Shown: one piece after another, positions 16,274 through 23,787 of the stretch | Numbering within the stretch: position 1 is the first letter of the stretch | Layout: each line of letters begins with the position of its first letter | NCBI GenBank assembly: GCA_002714465.1 | Contig: PAXL01000048.1 | Coordinates: 37,499 to 63,604, forward strand | Length of the DNA stretch: 26,106 nucleotides | Source of the DNA: Gemmatimonadota bacterium | GTDB lineage: Bacteria; Latescibacterota; UBA2968 | Direction: 5' to 3' | Notes under the pieces: generated by a model | What the model saw: the letters and a program-made list of their open reading frames with translations, nothing else | Databases searched by the model: none | Told to the model about the DNA's origin: nothing | Position numbers and translations under genes: made by a program

Positions 16274-17287
16274 ATGGCGGAAGAAGAATCTGAAGTTCTG
16301 GTCAACGAGCTTCGAACGCGTGTCGAGCGTCTCGAGCTACTCCTGATGATCGGCAGGATGATGTCCGCCACCTCAGACCAAGAGGAATTGATCAATAGCA
16401 TTGCGCTCGCCGTCGGACATTACCTCGATGCGGATCGATGCTCGATCTTCTTCCACGACAAGATGACGGACGAGTTGTATACGCACCTTGCCGTTCGGAC
16501 CGACGGCCAAGCAGATGAGGCGATCCTGTCGCTCGAGGGGCAGCAGATTCGTATTCGGAGCGACGAGGGGATCGCAGGGCACGTTTTCCAGAATTCCGAG
16601 GTTCTGAACGTTCGGGACACACAAGTGGACGGTCGGTTTACTGGGAGCACTGACAAGAAGACCGGCTATGCGACGCAGAGTATCCTGTGCATCCCCCTAA
16701 AGAATCGTCGCGGTCGCAGTATCGGCGTCCTACAGCTTCTGAACAAGCAGACGGATCCAGGATACTTCACGCACGATGACGAAATCTTCGTGCGTGAGCT
16801 GGTCGAGCAGGTCGGCGAATTGATGGAGCTGATCCTCAAGCGTGACGAACTGGAGAAGCGGAACGCACTCCTCGAGAAGCAGATGCAGGATCTGTCCTCG
16901 ATCGAGTATCTGGTGGGCGATCGTACGACGATCAACGCTGCCTTTCGTCACAACCGGAGTATTCACTATTGGACGGGTTTGGTTGGGTTGTTCCTGCTCG
17001 CACTGATGGCCATCACCTCACTTGGAATGGTCCACTACGATCCCTGGCGGAAGGTCTTGCTGGCCCTTCATACGGGCACGTTCCTTGGGCTGGGACACCG
17101 CTACTATTACTTCACCGACGCTGTGTCGATTCTGACCCTGCTGATCTGCCTGTCCGGCCTCCTAATGTATGTCTACCCGCCCCTGAATCGCTGGCTGAAG
17201 TCGAAGAAGGACCAGATTTTGAGGGGTAAGCTCGAGTCGGCTGCTAGCGACGAGCGTCGGACCAACGGTAAGAGGGGCCAATCTTGA
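16274..17287 (+). CDS. GAF-domain sensor with C-terminal PepSY-like transmembrane helices
   Basis: The 337-residue product starts with a short coiled-coil (residues about 5-30). A GAF domain follows (about 30-185), with DRCSIFFHD, the DEGIAGHVFQNSEVLNV segment and IPLKNRRGRSIGVLQLLNK. A second coiled coil lies at about 185-215. The C-terminal part has two membrane helices, about 234-254 and 280-302, flanked by RSIHYWTG (His231) and LALHTG (His266). This arrangement resembles the PepSY-associated membrane helices in which such histidines are suspected haem or metal ligands. There is no kinase, cyclase or phosphodiesterase domain, so the output is unclear. The GAF domain faces the cytoplasm if the helices are the only anchors. 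The next gene encodes a c-type cytochrome-like lipoprotein, which suggests a redox function. A GGAG precedes the ATG. Confidence 0.75.
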   Translation: MAEEESEVLVNELRTRVERLELLLMIGRMMSATSDQEELINSIALAVGHYLDADRCSIFFHDKMTDELYTHLAVRTDGQADEAILSLEGQQIRIRSDEGIAGHVFQNSEVLNVRDTQVDGRFTGSTDKKTGYATQSILCIPLKNRRGRSIGVLQLLNKQTDPGYFTHDDEIFVRELVEQVGELMELILKRDELEKRNALLEKQMQDLSSIEYLVGDRTTINAAFRHNRSIHYWTGLVGLFLLALMAITSLGMVHYDPWRKVLLALHTGTFLGLGHRYYYFTDAVSILTLLICLSGLLMYVYPPLNRWLKSKKDQILRGKLESAASDERRTNGKRGQS

Positions 17288-17312
17288 CTTGTCCATAGGT
17301 GGGGCTTATCAT
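17284..17312 (+). promoter_or_regulatory. Sigma-70 promoter of the cytochrome c gene
   Basis: TTGACT (17284-17289) and TATCAT (17307-17312) are separated by exactly 17 bp, and each matches the consensus at five of six bases. The -35 box overlaps the stop codon of the GAF gene. Transcription would start near 17319, leaving a leader of about 80 bases before the ATG at 17399. Confidence 0.6.
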
Positions 17313-17398
17313 GATTGCGGTTTTACAGGATATGACTTAACAGCGTTTTAACGTTTCGGCAGGCGTTCGGCCGGCCGGACCATTTGGAGGAGACACGG

Positions 17399-17848
17399 AT
17401 GAACAAGCGCCTGCGCCTAGTTGTGGCATCGATCGGTGTTCTCGCACTGTCAGCGGTTTTCTGGGCGTGCGAGGGGGGAGGCAGTCACGACACGGATAAC
17501 AACCTGCCAACCCGGCGTGCGAAGATGCGTGAGATCAAGATCAGCACGGATAGGATCATGGCGGTTCTCAAGAATCGGTCGTTGGAGGGTGTTGAGGCCG
17601 ACGCCAAGAGGATGCAGGCGAATTGGGCGACCGTTATCGACCTTTATCCTCCGGATCACAAGTCGAAGTATATCAACTATAACAAAGAAGCTCAGCAGCG
17701 CGCCCTGGCGTTGGCCGGGCACGCCAGGGCAGGCAACGTGAACGCGTCGGTCAAAGAGTTTCGTGAGCTCGTGCCGATGTGTAACACCTGTCACGAAGAC
17801 TGTGCCTACATGCTGGCACCGGCCTTCCCGGAGTACGAGCCAAATTAG
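17399..17848 (+). CDS. Class II (c'/c-556-like) cytochrome c, probable lipoprotein
   Basis: The 149-residue product begins with a signal sequence, and Cys24 (FWAC, followed by EGGGS) is a possible lipidation site, although the lipobox is not ideal. The haem-attachment motif CNTCH is at residues 128-132, near the C-terminus. That position, together with a mainly helical body and the early Met43 in AKMREIK, is the pattern of cytochrome c' and c-556 four-helix proteins, where Met near the N-terminus can be the sixth ligand. It should carry one covalent haem in the periplasm. A further Cys follows at 135. GGAGGAG at 17386-17392 fixes the ATG at 17399 over an upstream TTG at 17384. It follows the GAF membrane protein but has its own promoter and terminator. 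Confidence 0.8.
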   Translation: MNKRLRLVVASIGVLALSAVFWACEGGGSHDTDNNLPTRRAKMREIKISTDRIMAVLKNRSLEGVEADAKRMQANWATVIDLYPPDHKSKYINYNKEAQQRALALAGHARAGNVNASVKEFRELVPMCNTCHEDCAYMLAPAFPEYEPN

Positions 17849-17871
17849 ATCTGACGATGGACCAGAAACAG

Positions 17872-17905
17872 AAAAGGGGAGTCTCTTGGAGAGGTTCCCC
17901 TTTTT
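17872..17905. terminator. Bidirectional rho-independent terminator
   Basis: AAAAGGGGA (17872-17880) and TCCCCTTTT (17896-17904) pair over nine bases, with a smaller TCTC/GAGA stem inside. T-runs flank it on both strands, so it can end the cytochrome gene on the plus strand and the phosphatase gene on the minus strand, which converge here. Confidence 0.88.
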
Positions 17906-17924
17906 ACGTTCGGTAAATTCTCGC

Positions 17925-18686
17925 TTAGGTTACCGCCCGACGTAGGACCTCGAAGCAGCTCTCTGGTGCGATCAGTGTCGGGATCTCGACCTGGCGACCA
18001 TCGTATAGCGACGCAAAGTCTACCGCATCGCCGGAGGTATGGCGACATTGTATGCCTTGAGATCTTAGGATGGCAGCCCCCCCGGCATAGTCCCACACAC
18101 CTGCCGTGTCCATGGCACCGACGGCGCTGCCTTTCGCTACGTAGCATAGGTGCGCAGCGGCAGAACCGAGACTGAGCACCTTGCCCGGATAGTCGATAAC
18201 CCGATTCTTGTAGGCGTCCTCGCTGACCAGGAACAGAGCATTCTCGTCAATCACGGGTTCGGGTATTGTCAACGGTTCGCCGTTCAGGTAGGCCTGATCT
18301 CCGTCTGTGTGATACAGGTCTCCGAGTGCCGGTGCGACAAAGGCTCCGAGAACGGGTTCGTCGTTACAGAGGACTCCGATCGAGACGCCCCAGACTGGGA
18401 GCCCGTGGTTGAAGACGCGTGTGCCGTCTATCGGGTCCAGCGCCCAGACAAACTCTGCTGAGGGATCGATTTCCTTTTCGCCTTCCTCGCCGATGATCTC
18501 ATCTTGGGGACGCTTTTCCTCAATGGCAGCCCTTAGGTATAGTTCCACCGCCAGGTCGGCTTCCGTTACCCAAGACTTGTCCGCCTTGAGTTGGCCGGTT
18601 GTCTTCCCGAAGAATGTGGCTGCGATTTCACCGGCGCGTCGAGCGAGATCGACGATCCAGTTCGGGTCTATTTCTGATCTGGACAT
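17925..18686 (-). CDS. Inositol monophosphatase family phosphatase
   Basis: The 253-residue protein has the complete metal-binding signature of the IMPase superfamily: GEEGE at residues 66-70, DPIDGT at 84-89 (Asp84, Asp87) and VWDYAGGAA with Asp199. These bind two or three magnesium ions and cleave a phosphate monoester. Candidate substrates in this superfamily are inositol phosphate, histidinol phosphate (HisN type) and 3'-phosphoadenosine phosphates. The length and the spacing of the motifs fit IMPase/HisN better than the fructose bisphosphatases, but the sequence alone does not decide. AAGGGAA lies just before the ATG at 18686. The gene diverges from the SDR gene with only 33 bp between them, so the promoters must overlap the opposite coding starts. 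Confidence 0.88.
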   Translation of the reverse strand: MSRSEIDPNWIVDLARRAGEIAATFFGKTTGQLKADKSWVTEADLAVELYLRAAIEEKRPQDEIIGEEGEKEIDPSAEFVWALDPIDGTRVFNHGLPVWGVSIGVLCNDEPVLGAFVAPALGDLYHTDGDQAYLNGEPLTIPEPVIDENALFLVSEDAYKNRVIDYPGKVLSLGSAAAHLCYVAKGSAVGAMDTAGVWDYAGGAAILRSQGIQCRHTSGDAVDFASLYDGRQVEIPTLIAPESCFEVLRRAVT

Positions 18687-18719
18687 GCATTCCCTTCACT
18701 GGCTGAAAAGAGGAGTTCA

Positions 18720-19493
18720 ATGGCTCAGCGTAAGAGATTACTGATTACGGGTGCCGCCGGCAAGGTCGGTGGTGCTCTTCGCAGGCACCTGAAGGATCGG
18801 TACTACCTTCGTCTGCTGCTGCACCATACGGTCCCTGAAGACATTGATGACACGGAAGAGGTTGTGATCGGTGATGTTTCCGACTTCGAAAGCGTGTTGG
18901 AAGCAACGCGAGGGGTCGACGCTGTCGCCCATTGTGCGATATTCAACCGAACACGTGGGGCCACCCAGGCCTCGCTCGCACGGCTCACCTTCGATGTGGA
19001 TATGAAGTCCTGCTACAACATCTATGAAGCCTGTCGGCTCAATAGGGTCCAGATTGTCGTGTTTGCGAGCACGAACCACGTGACGGGGCTGAACGAGAAG
19101 GAGGGGATACTTTCGAAGCCAGAGTTACCTGTTCGACCGGACGGTATCTACGGTGCCGGCAAGGCATTTTCAGAAGCTCTGGGACGTTTCTATTCGGATG
19201 CACACGGGATGCGAGTGTTTTGCCTGAGGATCGCTAACTTCAACGGTCTTGACGAGCCGGGAAAGAGATACGAGCCGGGGCAATCGAGATGGCTCAGTCC
19301 CCGTGATTGTGCCCAGTTGACCTGGCGATGCATCGAAACGAAGTCAATCCGGTTCGGCATCTACTACGGGGTGTCGAAGGGTGCCGAGGAGAAGTGGGAC
19401 CTGACGAACGCTCGAGAAGAGCTCGGCTACGACCCAGAGGATGAGGGGTCACTTCCCGAATGGCAGGAGCGCTATCCCGAGGTGAGGCAATGA
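18720..19493 (+). CDS. NAD-dependent extended SDR, uronate dehydrogenase-like
   Basis: The 257-residue protein is an SDR with the nucleotide-binding TGAAGKVG at residues 10-17, a catalytic Ser in FASTNHVTG (Ser117) and YGAGK (Tyr144, Lys148). The stretch LPVRPDGIYGAGKAFSEALGRF, then WLSPRDCAQL and WDLTNAREELGY, is the pattern of uronate dehydrogenases, which oxidise galacturonate or glucuronate to the aldaro-lactone with NAD. The length is close to that family. GAGGAG precedes the ATG at 18720. The stop overlaps the start of the GalB-like gene by four bases (ATGA), so the two are co-translated. An SMP-30-type lactonase that could open the lactone lies nearby. Substrate specificity is inferred from motifs only. 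Confidence 0.8.
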   Translation: MAQRKRLLITGAAGKVGGALRRHLKDRYYLRLLLHHTVPEDIDDTEEVVIGDVSDFESVLEATRGVDAVAHCAIFNRTRGATQASLARLTFDVDMKSCYNIYEACRLNRVQIVVFASTNHVTGLNEKEGILSKPELPVRPDGIYGAGKAFSEALGRFYSDAHGMRVFCLRIANFNGLDEPGKRYEPGQSRWLSPRDCAQLTWRCIETKSIRFGIYYGVSKGAEEKWDLTNAREELGYDPEDEGSLPEWQERYPEVRQ

Positions 19494-20212
19494 TCACTCA
19501 GGATCAGAGAGTGCTCGTTTTTAGTGCCCACGCGGCTGATTTCTGCTCCAGGTCGGGTGGGGCGATCATGAAATTTGCCGAGGCGGGGGCGACCGTGCAC
19601 GTCCACGATCTCACTTATGGTGAACGCTGTGAGTCGACCGCTCTGTGGGATCGAAAGCATAGGCCGACGATCGAGGAGGTCAAGGCGATACGGGCGGAAG
19701 AGATTCGGAAAGCGGCCGACATCGTCGGAGCAAGCTTCGACGTTTTCGACTGGGGAGACAGCCCGCTCGAGATCGGTGAAGACCGGAAGCTGGCGATCCT
19801 CGAAGCCATCAGGGCTTTTCGCCCGGATGTCGTTCTAACACATTGGAAAGACGACATCACGCACCCTGATCATGTTGAGACTACGCGTGCGGTGATCTTC
19901 GGATGCTCGTACTGCGGGTCGAGAGGCATCGTCGCAGAGTCCGAACCTTGTCCTCGCCCACAGATTTACATGTACGAGACCACCAGCGGGACCGCATCGG
20001 TGTCGAAGTTCCTTCCCGACACGTATGTGGACATCACGGACGTATTCGATCGAAAGATCGAAGCTTTGGGGGCTTTGGCTGCGCAACCCGTGCTTCCTGG
20101 GTCGTATGAAGTGATCGGTCGTTACCGGGCGATGGAGGCGAACAGTACGGCGGGGATGTCTGGATGTCAGTATGCGGAAGGGTTCGTGAAGTTCGGTACT
20201 TACAGAGGTTGA
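19490..20212 (+). CDS. PIG-L-fold protein resembling 4-oxalomesaconate hydratase GalB
   Basis: The ATG at 19490 overlaps the preceding stop and is preceded by GAGGTGAGG, giving 240 residues. The fold is PIG-L/LmbE. The first metal motif is AHAADF (His14, Asp17) instead of the AHPDDE of the sugar deacetylases. The second is HPDH (His125, His128). The sequence SAHAADFCSRSGGAI followed by a YGERCES-W segment matches, from memory, the pattern of Pseudomonas GalB, a zinc hydratase of gallate degradation that reads SAHSADF-W--GGAI and FGERGES--W. The loss of the second Asp and the Glu of the deacetylase motif argues against N-acetylglucosamine deacetylation. The genomic partner is the uronate-dehydrogenase-like gene, so a hydratase or dehydratase acting on a sugar acid is also possible. 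Confidence 0.75.
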   Translation: MITQDQRVLVFSAHAADFCSRSGGAIMKFAEAGATVHVHDLTYGERCESTALWDRKHRPTIEEVKAIRAEEIRKAADIVGASFDVFDWGDSPLEIGEDRKLAILEAIRAFRPDVVLTHWKDDITHPDHVETTRAVIFGCSYCGSRGIVAESEPCPRPQIYMYETTSGTASVSKFLPDTYVDITDVFDRKIEALGALAAQPVLPGSYEVIGRYRAMEANSTAGMSGCQYAEGFVKFGTYRG

Positions 20213-20216
20213 CTCC

Positions 20217-20981
20217 CTAGTCGTTGAACCTCCAGATTTTTAGAGCTGCTTTACCGAAAATCCATTCGTGTTCGGATTCGCTGAGCTTACCGAAGTAGTC
20301 GAGCGGAACACCCAGGCTGCTTGCATACCCCTCGCGACCGCTGACGGGCGGATAGTCGCTGCCCCACATCATGCGATCAGGGCCGAAGGCCTCGAGGGCG
20401 AGGTCGGGGAGGGGCGGGATCGGGTCGAAGGGCAGTGGGACAGGGCAGATCTCTCCGAAGCCAGGCAGCTTGATCGACAGGTTCGGCCGCTCAGCGAGTT
20501 TCATCGCCTCTTTAAACTCTTGATATGGAGCCTCCGCATTCTGGCCGACACCGGCCAGGTGTTCGATCACGATCTGGAGGTTCGGGAACTCGTCGATCAC
20601 TTCCAGGAAGGCCGGGCTGAGCAGCTTCCGCACACGGCTTGGTGCACTGACGACAAGCCCTAGTTCGTCCGCTGCTCTCCAATGGGCCAGAGGGTCCGAT
20701 CCTTCGGCCCTCGAGTCCACCGAAAGTCGGATTCCGATAATCCCTCTCTCCGCCCATTTGCGTACCTGTGTGCCGTCGTCATCCGGTGTCACGATCATGG
20801 CCGACTGGAACTTGCCGGGATGTGCGGCCATGGCGTTGAGCATGTAGGTGTTGTCGGCGTTCCCCGCATACTGTATCAACACGGCTTTGTCCACGCCGCT
20901 CTTCCCCATCATGAAGGCTAGGGATTCGACAGGTTCGTATTTGTGCAGGCCGATGTGGCAGTGCGTGTCTACGATCGTCAT
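20217..20981 (-). CDS. Amidohydrolase-2 family lactonase-like protein
   Basis: The product has 254 residues and a TIM-barrel amidohydrolase pattern. It starts MTIVDTHCHIG, with the metal-binding HxH. A conserved His in IVIEHLAGVG follows, and the end carries MMWGSDYPPV with the catalytic Asp. Relatives hydrolyse lactones such as 2-pyrone-4,6-dicarboxylate (LigI) and L-fuconolactone or L-rhamnonolactone, so a sugar-lactone or dicarboxylate-lactone substrate is likely. The ATG at 20981 lies seven bases after the YedK stop, and TAGGAA next to that stop serves as the ribosome site. The longer open frame (to 21026) lies inside YedK and is discarded. It is the third gene of the minus operon and runs tail-to-tail with the GalB-like gene, four bases apart. 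Confidence 0.8.
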   Translation of the reverse strand: MTIVDTHCHIGLHKYEPVESLAFMMGKSGVDKAVLIQYAGNADNTYMLNAMAAHPGKFQSAMIVTPDDDGTQVRKWAERGIIGIRLSVDSRAEGSDPLAHWRAADELGLVVSAPSRVRKLLSPAFLEVIDEFPNLQIVIEHLAGVGQNAEAPYQEFKEAMKLAERPNLSIKLPGFGEICPVPLPFDPIPPLPDLALEAFGPDRMMWGSDYPPVSGREGYASSLGVPLDYFGKLSESEHEWIFGKAALKIWRFND

Positions 20982-20988
20982 GGTGTTC

Positions 20989-21696
20989 CTACAGGAGTGA
21001 GAGTTGTTCTGGTGGCGGTGGCGCAAGCTCTACGGGCTCGATGCAGTCTGCGACATCGTTTCGCGGTGTGTTGACGACGTCTGAGACCGGATGGGCCTGC
21101 ATCCTGTTGGCAGGGTAAGACCCCAGAAGCTCGTTCAGAATCGCTGTTTCCGCCATGTCTGAGTCGAGCCACAAGTCGTAAGCGTTTTGTGGGAGGATCA
21201 CGGGCATCCGGTTGTGGATGTCTGACATCAGCTCGTTCGGCTCCGTGGTGATGATCGTGCAGGTCGTGAGCCAGTCATTTTCTGGTTGCTTCCAAGTGTC
21301 CCAGAGCCCTGCGAAGGCGAAGGGCCGACCCGATCTGAGCGTGATATACATGGGTGTCTTGGTCTTCCCGTCAGGTGACCGTTTCCATTCATAAAAACCG
21401 TCGGCCAGGATCAGGCATCGCTTGCTCCGGAAGGCCTCTCGGAACGCTGGCTTCGAGGTGAGTGTCTCGGAGCGCGCGTTGATCATGCGGTTCCCGATCT
21501 TCGGGTCTTTTGCCCAAAAAGGCACGAGGCCCCATCTAGCCTCGCTGACGCGCCGGTCGTTTCCGTTCGTGATGTGAAGGGTGCTGAACGAGGGCGCGAT
21601 GTTGTAGTGTGCTTCGACATCGGCCGGAAAAGTGAAGCCTTTGAAGGCGAGCTGAAGCTCAGCGATCGGCGTGTGGAGGGAAAAGCGTCCGCACAT
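20989..21696 (-). CDS. yedK: SOS response-associated peptidase-fold protein, YedK/HMCES family
   Basis: This 235-residue protein crosslinks to abasic sites in single-stranded DNA and shields them. All key residues are present: Cys2 after the start Met, NARSE with Asn73 and Arg75, DGFYEW with Glu103, and HNRMPVIL with His161. The length is normal. The start ATG overlaps the SMP-30 stop in TGATG, and the stop lies seven bases before the amidohydrolase ATG, so it sits inside a catabolic operon rather than near DNA repair genes. No LexA-like site was seen next to it. Confidence 0.95.
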   Translation of the reverse strand: MCGRFSLHTPIAELQLAFKGFTFPADVEAHYNIAPSFSTLHITNGNDRRVSEARWGLVPFWAKDPKIGNRMINARSETLTSKPAFREAFRSKRCLILADGFYEWKRSPDGKTKTPMYITLRSGRPFAFAGLWDTWKQPENDWLTTCTIITTEPNELMSDIHNRMPVILPQNAYDLWLDSDMAETAILNELLGSYPANRMQAHPVSDVVNTPRNDVADCIEPVELAPPPPEQLSLL

Positions 21697-22553
21697 CAGA
21701 GTCCGACACGGGAGAAGTTTTCTTCTATTCCGCGGATTCCCAGGTTGATTCGATACAGGGCACCCGCGCCCTCACCATCGGTGTCCTTCTGGTGGCCGCC
21801 GGCGGTGGTGACATACATGTCCGTGTAATCGTCTCCGCCGAAGGTGACACAGGAGACCTTCTTGGCAGGAAACCCGACGCGTCTCTCTTCTGATCCGTCA
21901 GGCGCATACCGTGTCAGACAGCTTCGGTCCCATCCGGCGGACCAGACGTATCCGTGCGCGTCGACGGTCATCCCGTCGGGTACTCCGGCTTCATACCCGC
22001 TGTCAGCGAAGACACGTTGGTTCGTCAGGCTGCCCGTGGATTGGTCGTAGTCGAACAGATAGATCTTCTTCGCTTGCGAATCGGTGTAGTACATCGATTT
22101 CTGGTCGAGGGTGAATCCCATTCCGTTTGAACAACCGATTTTGTCGAGGATCTCGTGGATGCTGCCATCTGTGTCGAGTCGGTAGAGGCGTCCCAAGTGG
22201 TCAGGGCTCGACATGGTTCCGCAGTATACACGTCCCTCCGGGTCGGCCATTACATCGTTGAAGCGGGATTCCATCTCGTGGGGCAGTGACTCGATCAAGG
22301 TGTCGAGCTTACCTTCGTCCCAGAGACACACAGCCCCCTTGTCCATGAACAGGAGGAGCTTTCCATCGCTCTGTATCGTAAAACCGCCGATCTGCTTGCC
22401 CTCGTAGCACATCCCGTGTTCACCAGACGAGGGATCGTATCTGAAAAGTCGGCCGTTCGGGATGTCAACCCAGTAGAGCCGCTTCTCGTGCGGATGCCAG
22501 AGAGGTCCCTCCCCAGTCTGGCAGGCGTAGTCAGCGATCAGTTCAGGTGTCAT
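21696..22553 (-). CDS. SMP-30/gluconolactonase-family lactonase
   Basis: The 285-residue protein is a six-bladed propeller of the SMP-30/LRE family, which hydrolyses sugar lactones with one bound metal. The metal ligands are visible as Glu15 (GEGPLW), Asn99 in RFNDVMADPEG, Asn143 in CSNGMGF and Asp193 in VPDGMTVD. In this pathway it could open the aldaro-lactone made by the uronate-dehydrogenase-like enzyme, or a gluconolactone. AAGGA precedes the ATG. It is the first gene of a three-gene minus operon with YedK and the amidohydrolase, and its stop overlaps the YedK start. Confidence 0.88.
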   Translation of the reverse strand: MTPELIADYACQTGEGPLWHPHEKRLYWVDIPNGRLFRYDPSSGEHGMCYEGKQIGGFTIQSDGKLLLFMDKGAVCLWDEGKLDTLIESLPHEMESRFNDVMADPEGRVYCGTMSSPDHLGRLYRLDTDGSIHEILDKIGCSNGMGFTLDQKSMYYTDSQAKKIYLFDYDQSTGSLTNQRVFADSGYEAGVPDGMTVDAHGYVWSAGWDRSCLTRYAPDGSEERRVGFPAKKVSCVTFGGDDYTDMYVTTAGGHQKDTDGEGAGALYRINLGIRGIEENFSRVGL

Positions 22554-22583
22554 GGCCGGTCCTTTTCGTTGTGCGGTTCACCC

Positions 22584-22612
22584 TAACTACGCTCCGAAGT
22601 TGCGGTTGTCAA
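22584..22612 (-). promoter_or_regulatory. Possible promoter of the lactonase operon
   Basis: On the minus strand a perfect TTGACA (22612 to 22607) is followed 17 bp later by TAGTTA (22589 to 22584), a poor -10 that shares only its TA with the consensus. The ATG is 30 bases further on. The -35 is strong, the -10 is not. Confidence 0.3.
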
Positions 22613-22629
22613 CTCGTTTGCCAGGTATC

Positions 22630-22644
22630 CGGCACTTCGCTTGC
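22630..22644 (+). promoter_or_regulatory. Sigma-54-like element upstream of the oxidoreductase gene
   Basis: CGGCACTTCGCTTGC matches TGGCAC-N5-TTGC except for the first base, with the GG and GC ten bases apart. It would start transcription near 22655, about 75 bases before the ATG at 22732. A TATACA at 22662-22667 is a competing sigma-70 -10 candidate, with TTGCGG at 15 bp spacing. Confidence 0.35.
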
Positions 22645-22731
22645 GGGGCTCTCCCAATCCTTATACATTGGCGCCCCTGCAGACATTATTCCCAATGAAA
22701 CATTACAGTCGGTTGAAGGGGTGGAGCACCT

Positions 22732-23784
22732 ATGGCGGAAAAAGTCGGATTTGCTGTCGTCGGTCTTGGCATGGGGAAACACCACTGCCGGTCGATCATC
22801 ACGGCCAAGGGGGCTGAGTTGATCGCGGTCTGTGATTTGGACGAGGAACGGCTTGGCAAGGGTAAGGAGGACTACAATTGCCGAACCTATGTAAGCTTTG
22901 ACGAGATGCTGAACGATCCTGAGATCGTCTGTGTGAACGTGGCTACGCCGTCCGGTATGCACAGCGACATGGGGATCATGGCGATGGAGGCGGGCAAGCA
23001 TATCATCGTCGAGAAGCCCGCCGATATCAGCCCGGAGAAGATCGATAAGCTTCGCGAGGCGGGTGAGAAGAACGGTGTCAAGGTCGGCTGCATCTTCCAG
23101 GCACGACTCGATCCACTGAACATCGCGATCCGGAATGCCATCCGAGGCGGACGACTCGGAAACCTGATCGGCATCCACGGGCACCTGCCGTGGTACCGAA
23201 AGCAGAGCTACTACGAGGGTTCGCACGGGAAGTGGAAGGGGACGTGGGACGTGGACGGCGGTGGCTCGCTGATGAACCAAGGTGTGCACACGGTCGACCT
23301 GATTCAGTGGCTCGGAGGTCGTGTCGAGCAGGTCAACGGGATGTTTGGCGTATTTGGACACGAAATCGAGGCCGAGGATCAGACGGTCGCTATTCTGAAG
23401 TTCGCGAACGGCGCACTCGGAACGATCTACACAACAACTTGCTGCTATCCAGGGTATGATCAGCTGATCACGATCTATGGCACGAAGGGGTCGATCATGA
23501 AGGATGCGAGCAAGCTTCTTGCGTGGAAGATCCAGGGGGACGACGAGGAGCAGGAAGAACAGGATATGCTCGCGAAGTTCGGCCCCAAAGACAAAGAGCA
23601 GGGGATCTCGGCTGACCCGATGGCCGTGAGTGCCGATGGTCACACGCAGATCGTCGAGGATATGGCCGTCGCTATACAGGAAGACCGCGATCCCATGATC
23701 GGGCTCGACAGTGCGAAGCACGCCGTGGAAATTATCACCTCTGTATTCGAGGCTGGACGCACGGGTCAGACAGTCTCCGTCTAG
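22732..23784 (+). CDS. Gfo/Idh/MocA-family oxidoreductase
   Basis: The 350-residue length is normal. The Rossmann part has VGLGMGKHH (residues 10-18) and an Asp at the end of beta-2 (CDLDEER), which favours NAD. EKP at 94-96 supplies the catalytic lysine. The C-terminal domain has DGGGSLMNQGVHTVDLIQWLGG with His186 and Asp189, the pattern of dehydrogenases that act on sugars and cyclic polyols. GGAG lies shortly before the ATG at 22732. It is divergent from the lactonase operon and is followed three bases later by the substrate-binding-protein gene, so those two form an operon. Substrate is unknown, but a sugar or inositol derivative imported by the next gene's transporter is likely. Confidence 0.88.
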   Translation: MAEKVGFAVVGLGMGKHHCRSIITAKGAELIAVCDLDEERLGKGKEDYNCRTYVSFDEMLNDPEIVCVNVATPSGMHSDMGIMAMEAGKHIIVEKPADISPEKIDKLREAGEKNGVKVGCIFQARLDPLNIAIRNAIRGGRLGNLIGIHGHLPWYRKQSYYEGSHGKWKGTWDVDGGGSLMNQGVHTVDLIQWLGGRVEQVNGMFGVFGHEIEAEDQTVAILKFANGALGTIYTTTCCYPGYDQLITIYGTKGSIMKDASKLLAWKIQGDDEEQEEQDMLAKFGPKDKEQGISADPMAVSADGHTQIVEDMAVAIQEDRDPMIGLDSAKHAVEIITSVFEAGRTGQTVSV

Positions 23785-23787
23785 GCC

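Noticed and set aside
20982..21026. A longer N-terminus for the amidohydrolase
   Set aside because: It runs into the YedK gene and adds a His/Asn/Arg-rich segment not seen in the family. The ATG at 20981 directly gives the conserved DTHCH start.
22609..23721. A 370-codon open frame on the minus strand
   Set aside because: It lies opposite the well-supported Gfo/Idh/MocA gene, its translation is rich in His, Asp and Arg with no domain pattern, and it is best explained as an antisense shadow of biased codons.
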